This document shows positions 1 to 8,312 of a DNA stretch of 64,000 nucleotides, piece after piece. The stretch's first letter is position 1, and every line of letters begins with the position of its first letter. Below the pieces are notes generated by a model. That model was not told where the DNA came from and ran no database searches. It saw nothing but the letters and a program-made list of their open reading frames with translations. The position numbers were made by a program, and so were the translations under genes. The stretch is from contig NZ_SMKF01000014.1 in assembly GCF_004348325.1 (NCBI RefSeq), positions 1 through 64,000 of the forward strand, read 5' to 3'. The stretch comes from Micromonospora sp. KC213. GTDB taxonomy: Bacteria; Actinomycetota; Actinomycetes; Mycobacteriales; Micromonosporaceae.

Positions 1-123
1 TCGCGGCACAGGGTCGGGCGGGCCGGGCGCACCGGCAGGCCCAGCCGCGCGCCGACCAGCCACGCGCCGACCAGCCGCGTCGCGACGACGCGCAGGACCG
101 GCGCCGACACCGCCGCGGTTGAG

Positions 124-1188
124 GTGGCCCGCCGCTCATCCGGCTGTCTGCCGGTTCTCGTCCTGCTCCTGGCACCGTGTTTCCTCGGGTACGCGATCGG
201 CCTTCCCGTACTCGCTCTGGCCTCACCGGCGCTCGTGCCCTATATCTACCTCCACGATCCGGCCCAGTTCGCCGAACACCGCACCATCGCACTGTCGACG
301 CTGGCGGCCGCGCCGGTGCTCGCCTTCCTGCTGGTCCGCTGGGCCAGCCCCGCCGGCGGGCGGTTACGCGGTAGGCGCACCCGGCACGCGCCACCGAAGG
401 GCCGGTTCAATCCCCGCGCCCGCCGCCCCAACCCGGTGCTGGGCTACCTGGGTCGGATCGCCCTCCTGCTGACCGCCACCTCCACCACGGCGCTGTGGCT
501 GCTGCTGCGCAGCAACGACGGACGCGGTCCGCAGGCGATGCAGGAGACGCTGACCCTGGTCGGCGGCGTCGCCGGGGCGACGGTCGTGGTGCTCTTCGCC
601 ATCCGCCGCTGGGACCGGCCCTACATCGCACCGGTCACCCTGGCGACCGTCCGCACCCAGGCCCGGCAGGCCGAGAAGGCGCTGCGCCGGGTACGCGCCG
701 ACAACGTACGCGTCGAACGGCTGGTGGCCGAGGTCTCGGCGAAGCTGGTGGACGCGCACACCAGAACGGACTTCGCCACCCTGCGTACCCTGCACACCGA
801 GTCGTACGGATGCGCCGACAGCGTGTACGCCCACTACCGCTCGGTGCAGGAGACGCTGGACACCATGACCCACACGGTCCGGAGCGTGCGGATGGGCAGG
901 TGGCAGCCGACGGGTGCGGTCATCCGGGCGGTGAGCCGCGGTGCCCGCACGGAGGCGGCGCAAATGCGAGTGGCCACGGCCGGGCTCGCCGCGACGGTCG
1001 CGAGCCTGAACGCCGAAACGGCCCGCAACCGGAAGCTCGTCGATCAACTCAACATCCGCACGGCGGAGGTCAAACACCGGATCCGCGACGAGTGCGGTGC
1101 GGTCGGGTTGCGGTGGTTCGAAGACCTGGAGGCACGCCGGGAGGCGGCCCGCGCCGCCGAGGGCAAGCCGCTGCGCGCGGCACGCTGA
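124..1188 (+). CDS. Hypothetical membrane protein with a long helical C-terminal half
   Basis: I do not recognise a family. Residues 1-65 hold two hydrophobic stretches (around VLVLLLAPCFLGYAIGLPVL and LSTLAAAPVLAFLLV), and two more lie near residues 105-160. The rest, about residues 170-350, is charged, Ala/Arg/Glu-rich and probably helical or coiled coil. This suggests a membrane-anchored protein with a cytoplasmic helical domain. The frame is open back to the left edge of the window, so the true start could be further upstream; the GTG at 124 has only a weak purine-rich sequence before it. The downstream DUF5946 gene follows closely and may be co-transcribed. Confidence 0.6.
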   Translation: MARRSSGCLPVLVLLLAPCFLGYAIGLPVLALASPALVPYIYLHDPAQFAEHRTIALSTLAAAPVLAFLLVRWASPAGGRLRGRRTRHAPPKGRFNPRARRPNPVLGYLGRIALLLTATSTTALWLLLRSNDGRGPQAMQETLTLVGGVAGATVVVLFAIRRWDRPYIAPVTLATVRTQARQAEKALRRVRADNVRVERLVAEVSAKLVDAHTRTDFATLRTLHTESYGCADSVYAHYRSVQETLDTMTHTVRSVRMGRWQPTGAVIRAVSRGARTEAAQMRVATAGLAATVASLNAETARNRKLVDQLNIRTAEVKHRIRDECGAVGLRWFEDLEARREAARAAEGKPLRAAR

Positions 1189-1221
1189 CCGGAAGCGACG
1201 CTGCCGATGGAGGATGCGGAC

Positions 1222-1698
1222 GTGGCACACACGACCTGCGCGGAGTGCGGCGCGCCGCAGATGCCGCGGCCCTGCCAGGACCTGTTCCACGAACTGCTGG
1301 CGTTGGACTACTCGCAGCGGGCGCCGTGGGCGCCGGTGCACACCGTTTCGGTCGCGTGTTTCTACCTGCAGCACTCCTCGCACGTCCCGACAACCGGTCG
1401 CGACACGCACTGGGCGATCCTGCAGATGTATCTCCGGGATGGCCTGAGCGCTTTGCTGCCGGCAGCCCGGCAGGCCGTCCGAGGCAACTCGCATCGCTTC
1501 GGCGGTCGCAAACCCGCTGCGGACGACTTTGCCGGCGGGCCGCCATTCCCGGTGGCCGCGCCCGTGCCCGGGCGGTTCACCACCACCATCGTCGACGTCG
1601 CGCTCGACGGCACGTTCCCGCCCGAGGGCCACGAGGACCGCGTACGGCGCTGGGCCGCCGACACGGTCGCGGCCTGGACCCCCGCTGTGGACCGTTGA
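1222..1698 (+). CDS. DUF5946 family protein
   Basis: A 158-aa protein with an N-terminal CAECGAP zinc-ribbon-like pair and a following CQDLFHELLALDY block, then VACFYLQHSSH. These features resemble the DUF5946 family, small actinobacterial proteins of unknown function. I chose GTG 1222 over the in-frame ATG 1207 because GGAGG at 1209-1213 sits eight bases before it, while nothing resembling a ribosome site precedes 1207. The gene lies just after the membrane protein and in the same direction. Nothing in the context gives it a role. Confidence 0.6.
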   Translation: MAHTTCAECGAPQMPRPCQDLFHELLALDYSQRAPWAPVHTVSVACFYLQHSSHVPTTGRDTHWAILQMYLRDGLSALLPAARQAVRGNSHRFGGRKPAADDFAGGPPFPVAAPVPGRFTTTIVDVALDGTFPPEGHEDRVRRWAADTVAAWTPAVDR

Positions 1699-1813
1699 CG
1701 GCGCTCGGGCACCGGCCCGTCCGGCAACCGGGCCGGTCATCACGGTGCGGACGGCAGCCGGGCGGCACCCGCCGACGGCGATCGGGAGATCGACGGTCAT
1801 CGGCTGAGTCAAC

Positions 1814-2296
1814 GTGGAGCGCTATCTCGACGCGCCGGTCCCCGAGGGCATGGACCAGATCGACGCGGTGCGGTACTTCCTGGCGGCCGGTGACCCGCAG
1901 GCCGGGCCCGAGGACCCGACCCAGCGACACATTCGCGCCCGAGGCGAGCAAGCCGCCGGAGGCGGTCCCGCCGATCTCGCCGACCGGTTCGACGCCGCCC
2001 GTGCCCGTCTGGGACTCCGCCTCGCCGACCTGCCAGGCGAACACCCGGTACTGGTGTTCGACCGCTGGGCCATGCCTCTCGACCAGTGCCTGATCACCCG
2101 CCTGATCGAACTCGCCGTCCACCTGGACGACCTCGCCGTGAGCCTCGACATGCCCACGCCCGCCATCCCCGACGAGGCCGCGGATGTCGTGGTCACCACC
2201 CTGGCCCGGATTGCCAGAGCACACCACGGCACCCTGCCGCTGCTGCGTACGCTCTCTCGCCGCGAGCGGGCACCCGACGGGATCAGCGCCTTCTGA
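1814..2296 (+). pseudogene. Truncated mycothiol-dependent maleylpyruvate isomerase (MDMPI)-type protein
   Basis: The 160-aa reading frame resembles the middle and C-terminal part of actinobacterial maleylpyruvate-isomerase / DinB-like proteins: MERYLDAPVPEGMDQIDAV, then a central LDQCLITRLIELAVHLDDLA helix. Family members normally carry about 60-80 more N-terminal residues with the first metal-binding His and the PGW motif. Here an in-frame TGA lies at 1805-1807, three codons before the GTG, and no matching upstream frame is visible. I therefore read it as an N-terminally truncated remnant. It might still be translated as a short protein. Confidence 0.5.
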
Positions 2297-2303
2297 AAGC
2301 GGT

Positions 2304-2347
2304 GCGGGCGGCTGGAGAGAGCGTTCCCGCCCTCTCCAGCCGCCCGC
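2304..2347. terminator. Bidirectional hairpin terminator
   Basis: A perfect 16-bp GC-rich stem (2304-2319 with 2332-2347) and a 12-nt loop lie between two convergent genes ending at 2296 and 2361. There is no U tract, as is usual for actinomycete terminators. Confidence 0.75.
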
Positions 2348-2360
2348 GCCGATCGATCTG

Positions 2361-5300
2361 TCAGCTCACCGTGACCAGTCTCCAGAGGTGGTCGTCGGTG
2401 CCGGTGTCGTTCCACTGGATCGCGGCGGCCCCGGCCGCGGTGGACATGTTGTTGATTCCGAGCACCAACCCGCTGTTCTTGTTGACCAGCTTGACGTACC
2501 CGCCACCGGCGTCGACCACCTGCCACAGGTGGTCCGCCGTCAGGGTGTCGCCCCACTGCAGAGCGGTCGCGCCGGCGGTGGTGGAGGCGCCGTTGATGCC
2601 GAGGACGAGACCGCTGTTGCGGTTGAAGATCTTGTAGTAGCCGTTCTCGGCCGGCGTCAGCTGCCACTGGTGGTTCAGGCTGGTGTCGGCCGCCTGCTGG
2701 GTGGCCGCCGCTCCGAAGCTGGGCGAATCGCCGGCGATGCCCAGCTCCAGGTTGCTGTTCTTGTTGACGATCTTCACCGGTGCCTGCACCGGGTACCAGG
2801 ACTCCAGCTCGGTCACGCCCACGTACTTGCCGGCCTGTGGGGTGAACACGACCCGCAGCTGCGAGGTGGTCACCGTGGAGAACTTCACCTCGTTCGGCTT
2901 GTTCGCCACCGGGGTAACCGGCGTCTTGACCTGGTTCGGCACCGACTGCCACGTGCCGCCCGACAGATACTGCACGTCGAAGCTGACCGGGACGCGGACG
3001 TTCTGCCCGTCGTCGTACGTGTAGATCTTCACCTGGTTGACCGGGCGCTGGTACCCGAAGTCCACGCCGAGGTGATCGGTGCTGTTCGGCGAGCCGGCGT
3101 TGGTCCACCGGTCGTCCGGGGTCCGGTCGTACCGGATGTAGCCGTTGGTGGCCTTCAGCGGTAGGTCGTACGCCTCCACGCAGCGGGGGTTGTTGGCGCT
3201 GCGGCAGCGCTTGCCGTTGGACACGGTGTTGGTGTACGAGGCGAACGCCTTCGGGAACTTCTGCGTGTAGGTGCGGTTGTCCCAGCCCTTGAACCACTCC
3301 TGGTCGGCGTTCCAGGCGTTGGCCGCCACGTTCTCCAGCTTGGGCGTCGCCGCCGGGGCGACCGGGGCCGCCACCTGGACGGTGGTGTTGCCGAGGCTCG
3401 CCGACTGGTGGATGCGCGTGCCGTCCTGGAAGATCTGCAGGCCGGAGCCGTTGTTGTAGTGCGTGCCGTCCCGGTCCCACACGATGGTGTACGTGTGGCC
3501 GTGGTACGGCAGGTTCTGCAGGGCGAAATAGTTCCAGCCGTCCGGCACCAGCGGCTTGAGCACCAGGGTGTCGTCCGCCTGGGGCTTGATGCCCAGCAGG
3601 CCGCTGAGGACCAGGTCGACGAAGCTCGAGTGGTTGTAGTGCTCGCTGAAGTTGACCGCGTCGTAGACCCACTCGCCGGTGTCGCCGTTGGCGGCCTCGG
3701 CGACGTACGGCTTGCCGTTCTTGTACTGCAGCGCGGCGAACTGGCTGAGCAGAGTGTTGTAGGTCTGCTTGGTGACGTGGCTCTGCGCCGGGTAGTCCTG
3801 GAGCAGGTTCGCCAGCCCGGTCAGCGTCGCGCTCGTCGCGAACGGCCAGCTCGGCCCGTTCCAGTGGCAGCAGTTCGTGTCGTCGAAGTTCTGCGTCGCC
3901 GGGTACGCCTGGTAGTTGAAGTAGGGGTTCGCGGTGATCCGGTCCAGTTCCGCGTACCCGGTGGCACCCCTCATGAACTTGAGCGTGTTGGCGCCGGCCT
4001 TCATCGGCACCTGGACGGTCACCACCTGCGAGTTGGAGAACGAGCCCCAGGCACCGGTCACCGGGTAGCTCACCGTCATGGGCGTGGTCGCCCCGTTGAC
4101 GTACAGGTTGTGCGTCGAGGTGGCACCGGTGGCGTTGGCGTAGTAGATGTTCACCGGGTACGTCCCCACGCCCGGAGCGTTCACGGTGAACGTCACGTGG
4201 CTGTCGGAGAAGTCGATCTGCCCGACGTACTGGCCGTTCGAGGCGCTCGACGCGGTGCGGATGTTCGCCCGGCCAACCGTGGCCTGCTCGGCCTCGAAGT
4301 CGTGCACCCGCTCCAGCGTGTAGGGGCCGTACGCCCCGGCGAAGCGCTGCGGGTCGGTCAGGTACTTCCAGGCCGCGGAGTACTGCGGGTCCGGCAGCCC
4401 GAACGCCCAGGGGGCGAAGCCCATCGCCTCCCGCCACGTGGTGCGGGTCCAGGCGATGCCGCTGTTGGTGGAGTGGTTGTTGTAGACGTGCATGAAGAAC
4501 TGCCGCTGCGGGTCCCACAGCGAGTTCTGCACCCCGGCCTTGAGCGCGGCGGCCCTGGCGGCGTAGTCGTTGGCGGTCGTGGTGTCCCCGGTCATCGTGG
4601 CGATCTTGCTGATCGCCTGGGCAGCCGCGTACATGTAGCTGTTGATCGTCGGCCGGTAGCCCAGGCCACCACCGAACCAGTCCGTGCTGCGCATCGAGGT
4701 CTCGGTGTACTCGGTGGCGTCCGAGAGCGGGGACTGGAAGTACAGGTCGTCGGTGGTCGGGGCCCCGTTGACGGTGATGTTCTGGGTGAAGTTGGAGTCC
4801 CACTTCTTGTACAGCGCGATGAACTGCGGCAGGTACGCCTTGAGCTGCGTCGCGTCGCCGGTTGCCAGGTAGCGCTGGTACGCCGCGCTGGCGATCCACT
4901 CGCTGAAACCGCGGTTGCTGCCCACCCCGGACCCACGCAGCCAGTATTCCAGGTAGTCGTCGGTGTACTTGCGGTCACGCAGCCACCGGCCGTCGAGGAT
5001 GTGGTATCCGGCCGCGTCCACCAGGCCGCTGTAGGAATCAGCGCGTGAGTACCAGACGGGCTGGTCGTACTCGGTGGAGATGTATCCGGTGCCCGGCACC
5101 GTGTAGCGCAACGCTCGCTTGTGGGTGCTCCACCGGTAGTAGTAGACGTCGTTGATCTTCGTGTCGGGAGTGTCGAGGAACGGGATATTGTCCTTGTACC
5201 ACTGCGGCTCGTCGAGACCTTGGGCGGCGAGGATGCCGTCCTCGTCGAGCACCGAGGCGCCGGCGGCCCGGGCGGGGGTGTCGCTCTGGGCCTCCGTCAC

Positions 5301-5378
5301 GCCCCAGGCGAGGCTGGCGACCAGCGCTAGCGAGAGGGCAGCGGGAAGCGTACGGCGACGAGGGTGGGTACTGCGCAC
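2361..5378 (-). CDS. Secreted MGH1/GH63-like glycoside hydrolase with inserted CBM, discoidin and ricin-type domains
   Basis: A 1005-aa exported enzyme. Residues 1-36 form a signal peptide (RR, then LPAALSLALVASLAWG, ending ARAAG). The (alpha/alpha)6-type catalytic domain has FSEWIASAAYQRYL, TEYTETSMRSTDWFGGGLGY, CCHWNGPSWPF and DTGEWVYDAVNFSEHYNHSSF. It is interrupted at about residues 358-479 by a CBM6/35-like beta-sandwich starting DFEAEQATVG and ending YAELDRI. A discoidin (F5/8 C)-like domain follows at about 715-865, then a ricin/CBM13-like trefoil with repeated QW/DHLW motifs at 865-1004. The start is GTG 5378, because GGAGA lies just before it and the signal peptide begins there. It probably degrades plant or fungal polysaccharide outside the cell; the substrate cannot be named. 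A 14-bp palindrome upstream suggests LacI-type control. Confidence 0.8.
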   Translation of the reverse strand: MRSTHPRRRTLPAALSLALVASLAWGVTEAQSDTPARAAGASVLDEDGILAAQGLDEPQWYKDNIPFLDTPDTKINDVYYYRWSTHKRALRYTVPGTGYISTEYDQPVWYSRADSYSGLVDAAGYHILDGRWLRDRKYTDDYLEYWLRGSGVGSNRGFSEWIASAAYQRYLATGDATQLKAYLPQFIALYKKWDSNFTQNITVNGAPTTDDLYFQSPLSDATEYTETSMRSTDWFGGGLGYRPTINSYMYAAAQAISKIATMTGDTTTANDYAARAAALKAGVQNSLWDPQRQFFMHVYNNHSTNSGIAWTRTTWREAMGFAPWAFGLPDPQYSAAWKYLTDPQRFAGAYGPYTLERVHDFEAEQATVGRANIRTASSASNGQYVGQIDFSDSHVTFTVNAPGVGTYPVNIYYANATGATSTHNLYVNGATTPMTVSYPVTGAWGSFSNSQVVTVQVPMKAGANTLKFMRGATGYAELDRITANPYFNYQAYPATQNFDDTNCCHWNGPSWPFATSATLTGLANLLQDYPAQSHVTKQTYNTLLSQFAALQYKNGKPYVAEAANGDTGEWVYDAVNFSEHYNHSSFVDLVLSGLLGIKPQADDTLVLKPLVPDGWNYFALQNLPYHGHTYTIVWDRDGTHYNNGSGLQIFQDGTRIHQSASLGNTTVQVAAPVAPAATPKLENVAANAWNADQEWFKGWDNRTYTQKFPKAFASYTNTVSNGKRCRSANNPRCVEAYDLPLKATNGYIRYDRTPDDRWTNAGSPNSTDHLGVDFGYQRPVNQVKIYTYDDGQNVRVPVSFDVQYLSGGTWQSVPNQVKTPVTPVANKPNEVKFSTVTTSQLRVVFTPQAGKYVGVTELESWYPVQAPVKIVNKNSNLELGIAGDSPSFGAAATQQAADTSLNHQWQLTPAENGYYKIFNRNSGLVLGINGASTTAGATALQWGDTLTADHLWQVVDAGGGYVKLVNKNSGLVLGINNMSTAAGAAAIQWNDTGTDDHLWRLVTVS

Positions 5379-5441
5379 GAAATCTCCAACCGTGCGAGAA
5401 GTTGCGGGGTGGGGTTTTGTGGTGTGGGAGGCGGGGATGGC

Positions 5442-5455
5442 TGTTAGCGCTAACA
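5442..5455. promoter_or_regulatory. LacI-family-type operator palindrome
   Basis: TGTTAGCGCTAACA is a perfect 14-bp palindrome with the central GCGC typical of LacI/GalR-family operators in actinobacteria. It lies 64 bp upstream of the GTG start of the secreted glycoside hydrolase, a good place for repression by a sugar-responsive regulator. No lacI gene is in the window. Confidence 0.6.
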
Positions 5456-5579
5456 TGCGGGGTGGTCCGATTGTGGCGGGCGGCAATCCGCTCGTCAACG
5501 GCCACTTCACCGGCACCATCGGGCACCCTCGCGCCGGCCGACGCGTTCCCCGGCCGGGCGTCCATGCGGTGCGGCCGGG

Positions 5580-6026
5580 CGGTGACATCTGCACGCCGGA
5601 CCTGGTGGCGCTGGCCGGAGTACCCGCCGGCCCGTCGCGCCGCACCTCTGGCGAGGAAGCGGACCACCGGACTCAGTGCTGCACGTTCGGGGTACGGGTG
5701 GGCGGCACCCGGGGCCGGGACGACATGGTCACCGTCACGGCCGTCCGGTACCCCAGGACAGTAGGGCCGCGGACGGCGACGGCGCGGCACGGATGGCCCA
5801 CCGGTACGCGCTCCACCGGTATCGCAGGGGTGGACAGGTCCGTGACGTCACCGGGCTCGCCGCAGCCACCTTCGTGGAGCCGAGCACGCCGCCCGTGACA
5901 ATGCTGGCCGCCTACGACGGGAACCTGCGGGTGGAGGCGATGTGGCTGGGCAGCCGCCGCGACGACCCACAGGACGTGCAGCGGCGACTGGTCGCGGTCG
6001 CCGATTCCATCGTGGCGAGACTCTGA
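5580..6026 (+). pseudogene. Decayed DUF3558-like lipoprotein remnant
   Basis: Two adjacent frames carry fragments resembling a small secreted lipoprotein. In frame one from about 5583, DICTPDLVALAGVP and a later CCTFGVRV resemble the paired-Cys pattern of DUF3558-type lipoproteins. In frame three from about 5790 to the TGA at 6024-6026, TMLAAYDGNLRVEAMWLGS resembles the C-terminal end. No signal peptide or lipobox precedes the first part, and a shift of frame is needed between about 5740 and 5790. I read this as a degraded gene. The family assignment is weak. Confidence 0.35.
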
Positions 6027-6209
6027 CAGCACGACGACCCACCAGAGGGCCCCTGCATTGGTCAGCGCCGTGTTCGCGGGCGTCCACCGTGGTGGGTGCC
6101 GCGCCGGGCGCGAACGCGACGAGGCCCGGTGAACTGCGGCAACGCTAGACGGGAGCATCGGTCAGCGACCGCCCAGGCCGCTGGACGGCAGGTTTCCCGT
6201 CAGATGGGT

Positions 6210-6230
6210 CCTCCCTCTGGAGGCTTTTCT
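6210..6230 (+). terminator. Possible small intrinsic terminator
   Basis: CCTCC/GGAGG (6210-6214 and 6219-6223) is followed by CTTTTCTT, the only T-rich run near a hairpin in this part of the window. The stem is only 5 bp. It could end transcripts reading into the convergent MerR gene. Confidence 0.3.
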
Positions 6231-6259
6231 TCCACGTTGCTTTTCCCGTCCCAGGAACG

Positions 6260-6916
6260 CTACTCCGCGTGAGATCCGCCGATGCCACCCTGTGCACGCA
6301 GGGCCAACTGGTGCTCCTGGGCGAGTGCCCGCAGCGCAGTGAAAGCCGCCTCGAACAGAACCAGCCGGGCAACCCAGGCACTGGCCAAGGCTTCCGTGGC
6401 AGTCTCACCGGAGAGCGACTCGATGTCGTACGCCGACAGCCGATCGGCCGCCCGGACATAAGGGGCGAGGTAATCCATGTCGAACTGGTCGTCGAGTTCA
6501 CGTAACGCCACAAGCACCTGAACCAGTGCGGACCGGGCCGGCGCCCGCGGGTCGACCTGCCAACCGAGTCGACTGATGCACTCATCCACCTGCCCTCGGA
6601 GCCTCCCGACCTCCGCAGGCTCGTCCGGAGTCGGCGGCAGTGCGGCGAACAGCGCGTCGTTGACGGCGGCACAGAGCCCGGCCAGCGACATCTCTCGATC
6701 GTCGATGGCGGCCAGGATCCCGCGCACCGAGGCCAGACTGAAGCGGCCGACGACGGTGAGGACCTGGATCAACTGCAGGCGCGACAGGTGCCCCTCGTCG
6801 TAGTTCGCCTGGTTGCGAGCCGTACGGGCGCCGGGCGGAAGCAGGCCTTCCCGCAGGTAGAACTTGATGGTGGCAACCGGCAACCCGCTCCGCCTGCCAA
6901 GTTCCGAGATGCGCAT
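6260..6916 (-). CDS. MerR-family transcriptional regulator
   Basis: 218 aa. The N-terminal winged helix-turn-helix is clear: MRISELGRRSGLPVATIKFY, then LREGLLPPG and a YDEGHLSRLQLIQVL recognition/dimer helix. The C-terminal 130 residues are helical, have no conserved Cys cluster and resemble the effector regions of small-molecule-sensing MerR proteins. It is divergent from the AraC gene across a 441-bp spacer. The start ATG 6916 gives the canonical MerR N-terminus. Its target and ligand are unknown. It lies just outside the enediyne operon and may or may not belong to it. Confidence 0.85.
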   Translation of the reverse strand: MRISELGRRSGLPVATIKFYLREGLLPPGARTARNQANYDEGHLSRLQLIQVLTVVGRFSLASVRGILAAIDDREMSLAGLCAAVNDALFAALPPTPDEPAEVGRLRGQVDECISRLGWQVDPRAPARSALVQVLVALRELDDQFDMDYLAPYVRAADRLSAYDIESLSGETATEALASAWVARLVLFEAAFTALRALAQEHQLALRAQGGIGGSHAE

Positions 6917-7357
6917 CGAGCTCCGTGGGAAATGGTGACTCTACCTCCCGACAGTCTGCCACACCCACCCTCGTATCGCGATTGTCCGGTATGCGGCTGC
7001 TGGCCGAATCGTCACCGCGGCCACCCGCCGGTAAATGGATAGCAGGACTGACTAATCATGCATTGTCCCGCTAGTCGGTGACTGCGCTGGGTGACATCGA
7101 CACCGGGCTTAACTGTCACGATGAGTAATCACATGATCACGACACATATTGCCGCCCGGACCTGGGTCGGCTAGCATCGGTTCAGTCATTGGGGCAACGA
7201 TTCCCGGCGTCAATACCGTCACTCGTCGTACATGCCGGCCTGGCAGCGAAGAGCACATGAATAACTGTTGACGAAGCCGTGTTGCCGCACCCTGGGCAAA
7301 ACATCTGGCAGTTCCGGGAAACCGTTGTCGAGGTGGCCATCGAAAAAGGGGGAGAAA
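6917..7357. other. Divergent intergenic region between the MerR and AraC regulators
   Basis: 441 bp, noticeably less GC-rich than its surroundings, particularly around 7030-7270. It contains a candidate promoter (separate entry) and several imperfect inverted repeats, such as GACTA/TAGTC near 7049-7076. I found no convincing gene, and no copy of the 17-bp element seen elsewhere in the cluster. Confidence 0.5.
7149..7177 (+). promoter_or_regulatory. Candidate sigma-70-type promoter for the AraC gene
   Basis: TTGCCG at 7149-7154 and TAGCAT at 7172-7177 are separated by 17 bp, close to the actinomycete vegetative consensus. This would give a leader of about 170 nt before the TTG start at 7358. 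Confidence 0.35.
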
Positions 7358-8140
7358 TTGACGGAGCCGAGCGAGAAAGCCGCCGAACGCGTCATCGAGT
7401 TCATGCACGACAATCTCGGTGAGCAACTCACGATTGACGACATGGCCCGGGCGGCGCTGTTCAGCAAGTTCCACTTCTCTCGGATCTTCCAGCGAGCGAC
7501 GGGGTTGTCGCCGGGTCGGTTCTTGTCGGCCCTGCGGTTGCAACGGGCCAAGCAGCTGCTGGTGTCCACGTCCCTGAGCGTGGCGGACGTCAGCCTCCGG
7601 GTCGGTTACGCCAGTGTCGGCACCTTCAGTTCCCGCTTCACCCGTAGCGTGGGCCTGTCACCGACGACGTACCGGCGGCTCGGAGGGTTCACCACGCGGG
7701 TGCCCGTCGAGGACGGACAGGCCATCGTCAACCGGCCAGCGGGCCGCGTCCAGGGCCGGTTGACATGTGCCCCGGAACTGCCGGGCAGCCGAATCTTCGT
7801 CGGCGTGTTCCCGGAGCGCATCCCCGAGGGCCGACCGGTGCAGTGCTGCATCCTGGACCGGCCCGGGAAGTTCGTACTCGACCGGGTTCCCGCCGGGGTG
7901 TGGCACATCCTGGCCCACTCCGCCGCGGAGGAGCACACCGCGTCCCCGACCACCGGCACCCTGGTGGGCAGCCACGGCCCGGTGGCCGTCCGGCGGGACA
8001 GCGTTGTGGAGGTCGAGATGACCCTGCAACCGATGCGGATCATCGATCCGCCGGTGCTGCTCGCCCTGCTGGACGTTCGGCGCTCGGCCATCGAGCGGGT
8101 CGCCGCCGAACGCCGGCCGGTCGGAGTCAGCAGCCGCTGA
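7358..8140 (+). CDS. AraC-family transcriptional regulator (candidate cluster regulator)
   Basis: 260 aa. Unlike classical AraC proteins, the two helix-turn-helix motifs are at the N-terminus: MHDNLGEQLTIDDMARAALF with SKFHFSRIFQRATGLSPGRF (about residues 10-55), and ADVSLRVGYASVGTFSSRF with GLSPTTYR (about 70-105). The C-terminal 150 residues form a beta-rich domain of unknown ligand. The start is TTG 7358, six bases after a strong GGGGGAG site. It is the only AraC-type regulator in the window and lies at the edge of the enediyne cluster. AraC-type monomers bind asymmetric sites of about 17-20 bp next to -35, so this is my favoured candidate for binding the repeated 17-bp element. That link is inference. 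Confidence 0.85.
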   Translation: MTEPSEKAAERVIEFMHDNLGEQLTIDDMARAALFSKFHFSRIFQRATGLSPGRFLSALRLQRAKQLLVSTSLSVADVSLRVGYASVGTFSSRFTRSVGLSPTTYRRLGGFTTRVPVEDGQAIVNRPAGRVQGRLTCAPELPGSRIFVGVFPERIPEGRPVQCCILDRPGKFVLDRVPAGVWHILAHSAAEEHTASPTTGTLVGSHGPVAVRRDSVVEVEMTLQPMRIIDPPVLLALLDVRRSAIERVAAERRPVGVSSR

Positions 8141-8198
8141 CCAGCCCACCACCCGGCCCGGCCGGGTACGACGGCCGTGCTTGATCGACTCCGTTCGG

Positions 8199-8240
8199 CG
8201 CAGATGGCGGTGTCCCGATGCAGGGACACCGCCATCTGCG
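8199..8240. terminator. Strong bidirectional hairpin terminator
   Basis: A perfect 18-bp stem (8199-8216 with 8223-8240) and a 6-nt loop lie between the convergent AraC gene (ends 8140) and P450 gene (ends 8313). It would end the long enediyne core operon and insulate the regulator. Confidence 0.8.
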
Positions 8241-8312
8241 GCACACGGCCGGGGCGGCCCGGCAGAGGGCCGGGCGGCCCGGCGGCCAGGCGGGCCTACC
8301 CGACCGCCGCGG

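Noticed and set aside
1822..4899. Long minus-strand frame overlapping the glycoside hydrolase
   Set aside because: Same strand but shifted frame, low-complexity composition and no domain; the hydrolase frame has a signal peptide and known domains.
6917..7357. A copy of the 17-bp cluster element upstream of the AraC gene
   Set aside because: The nearest sequence (around 7305-7325) keeps only GCAAAA and a TCTGG and does not fit the consensus or the spacing.
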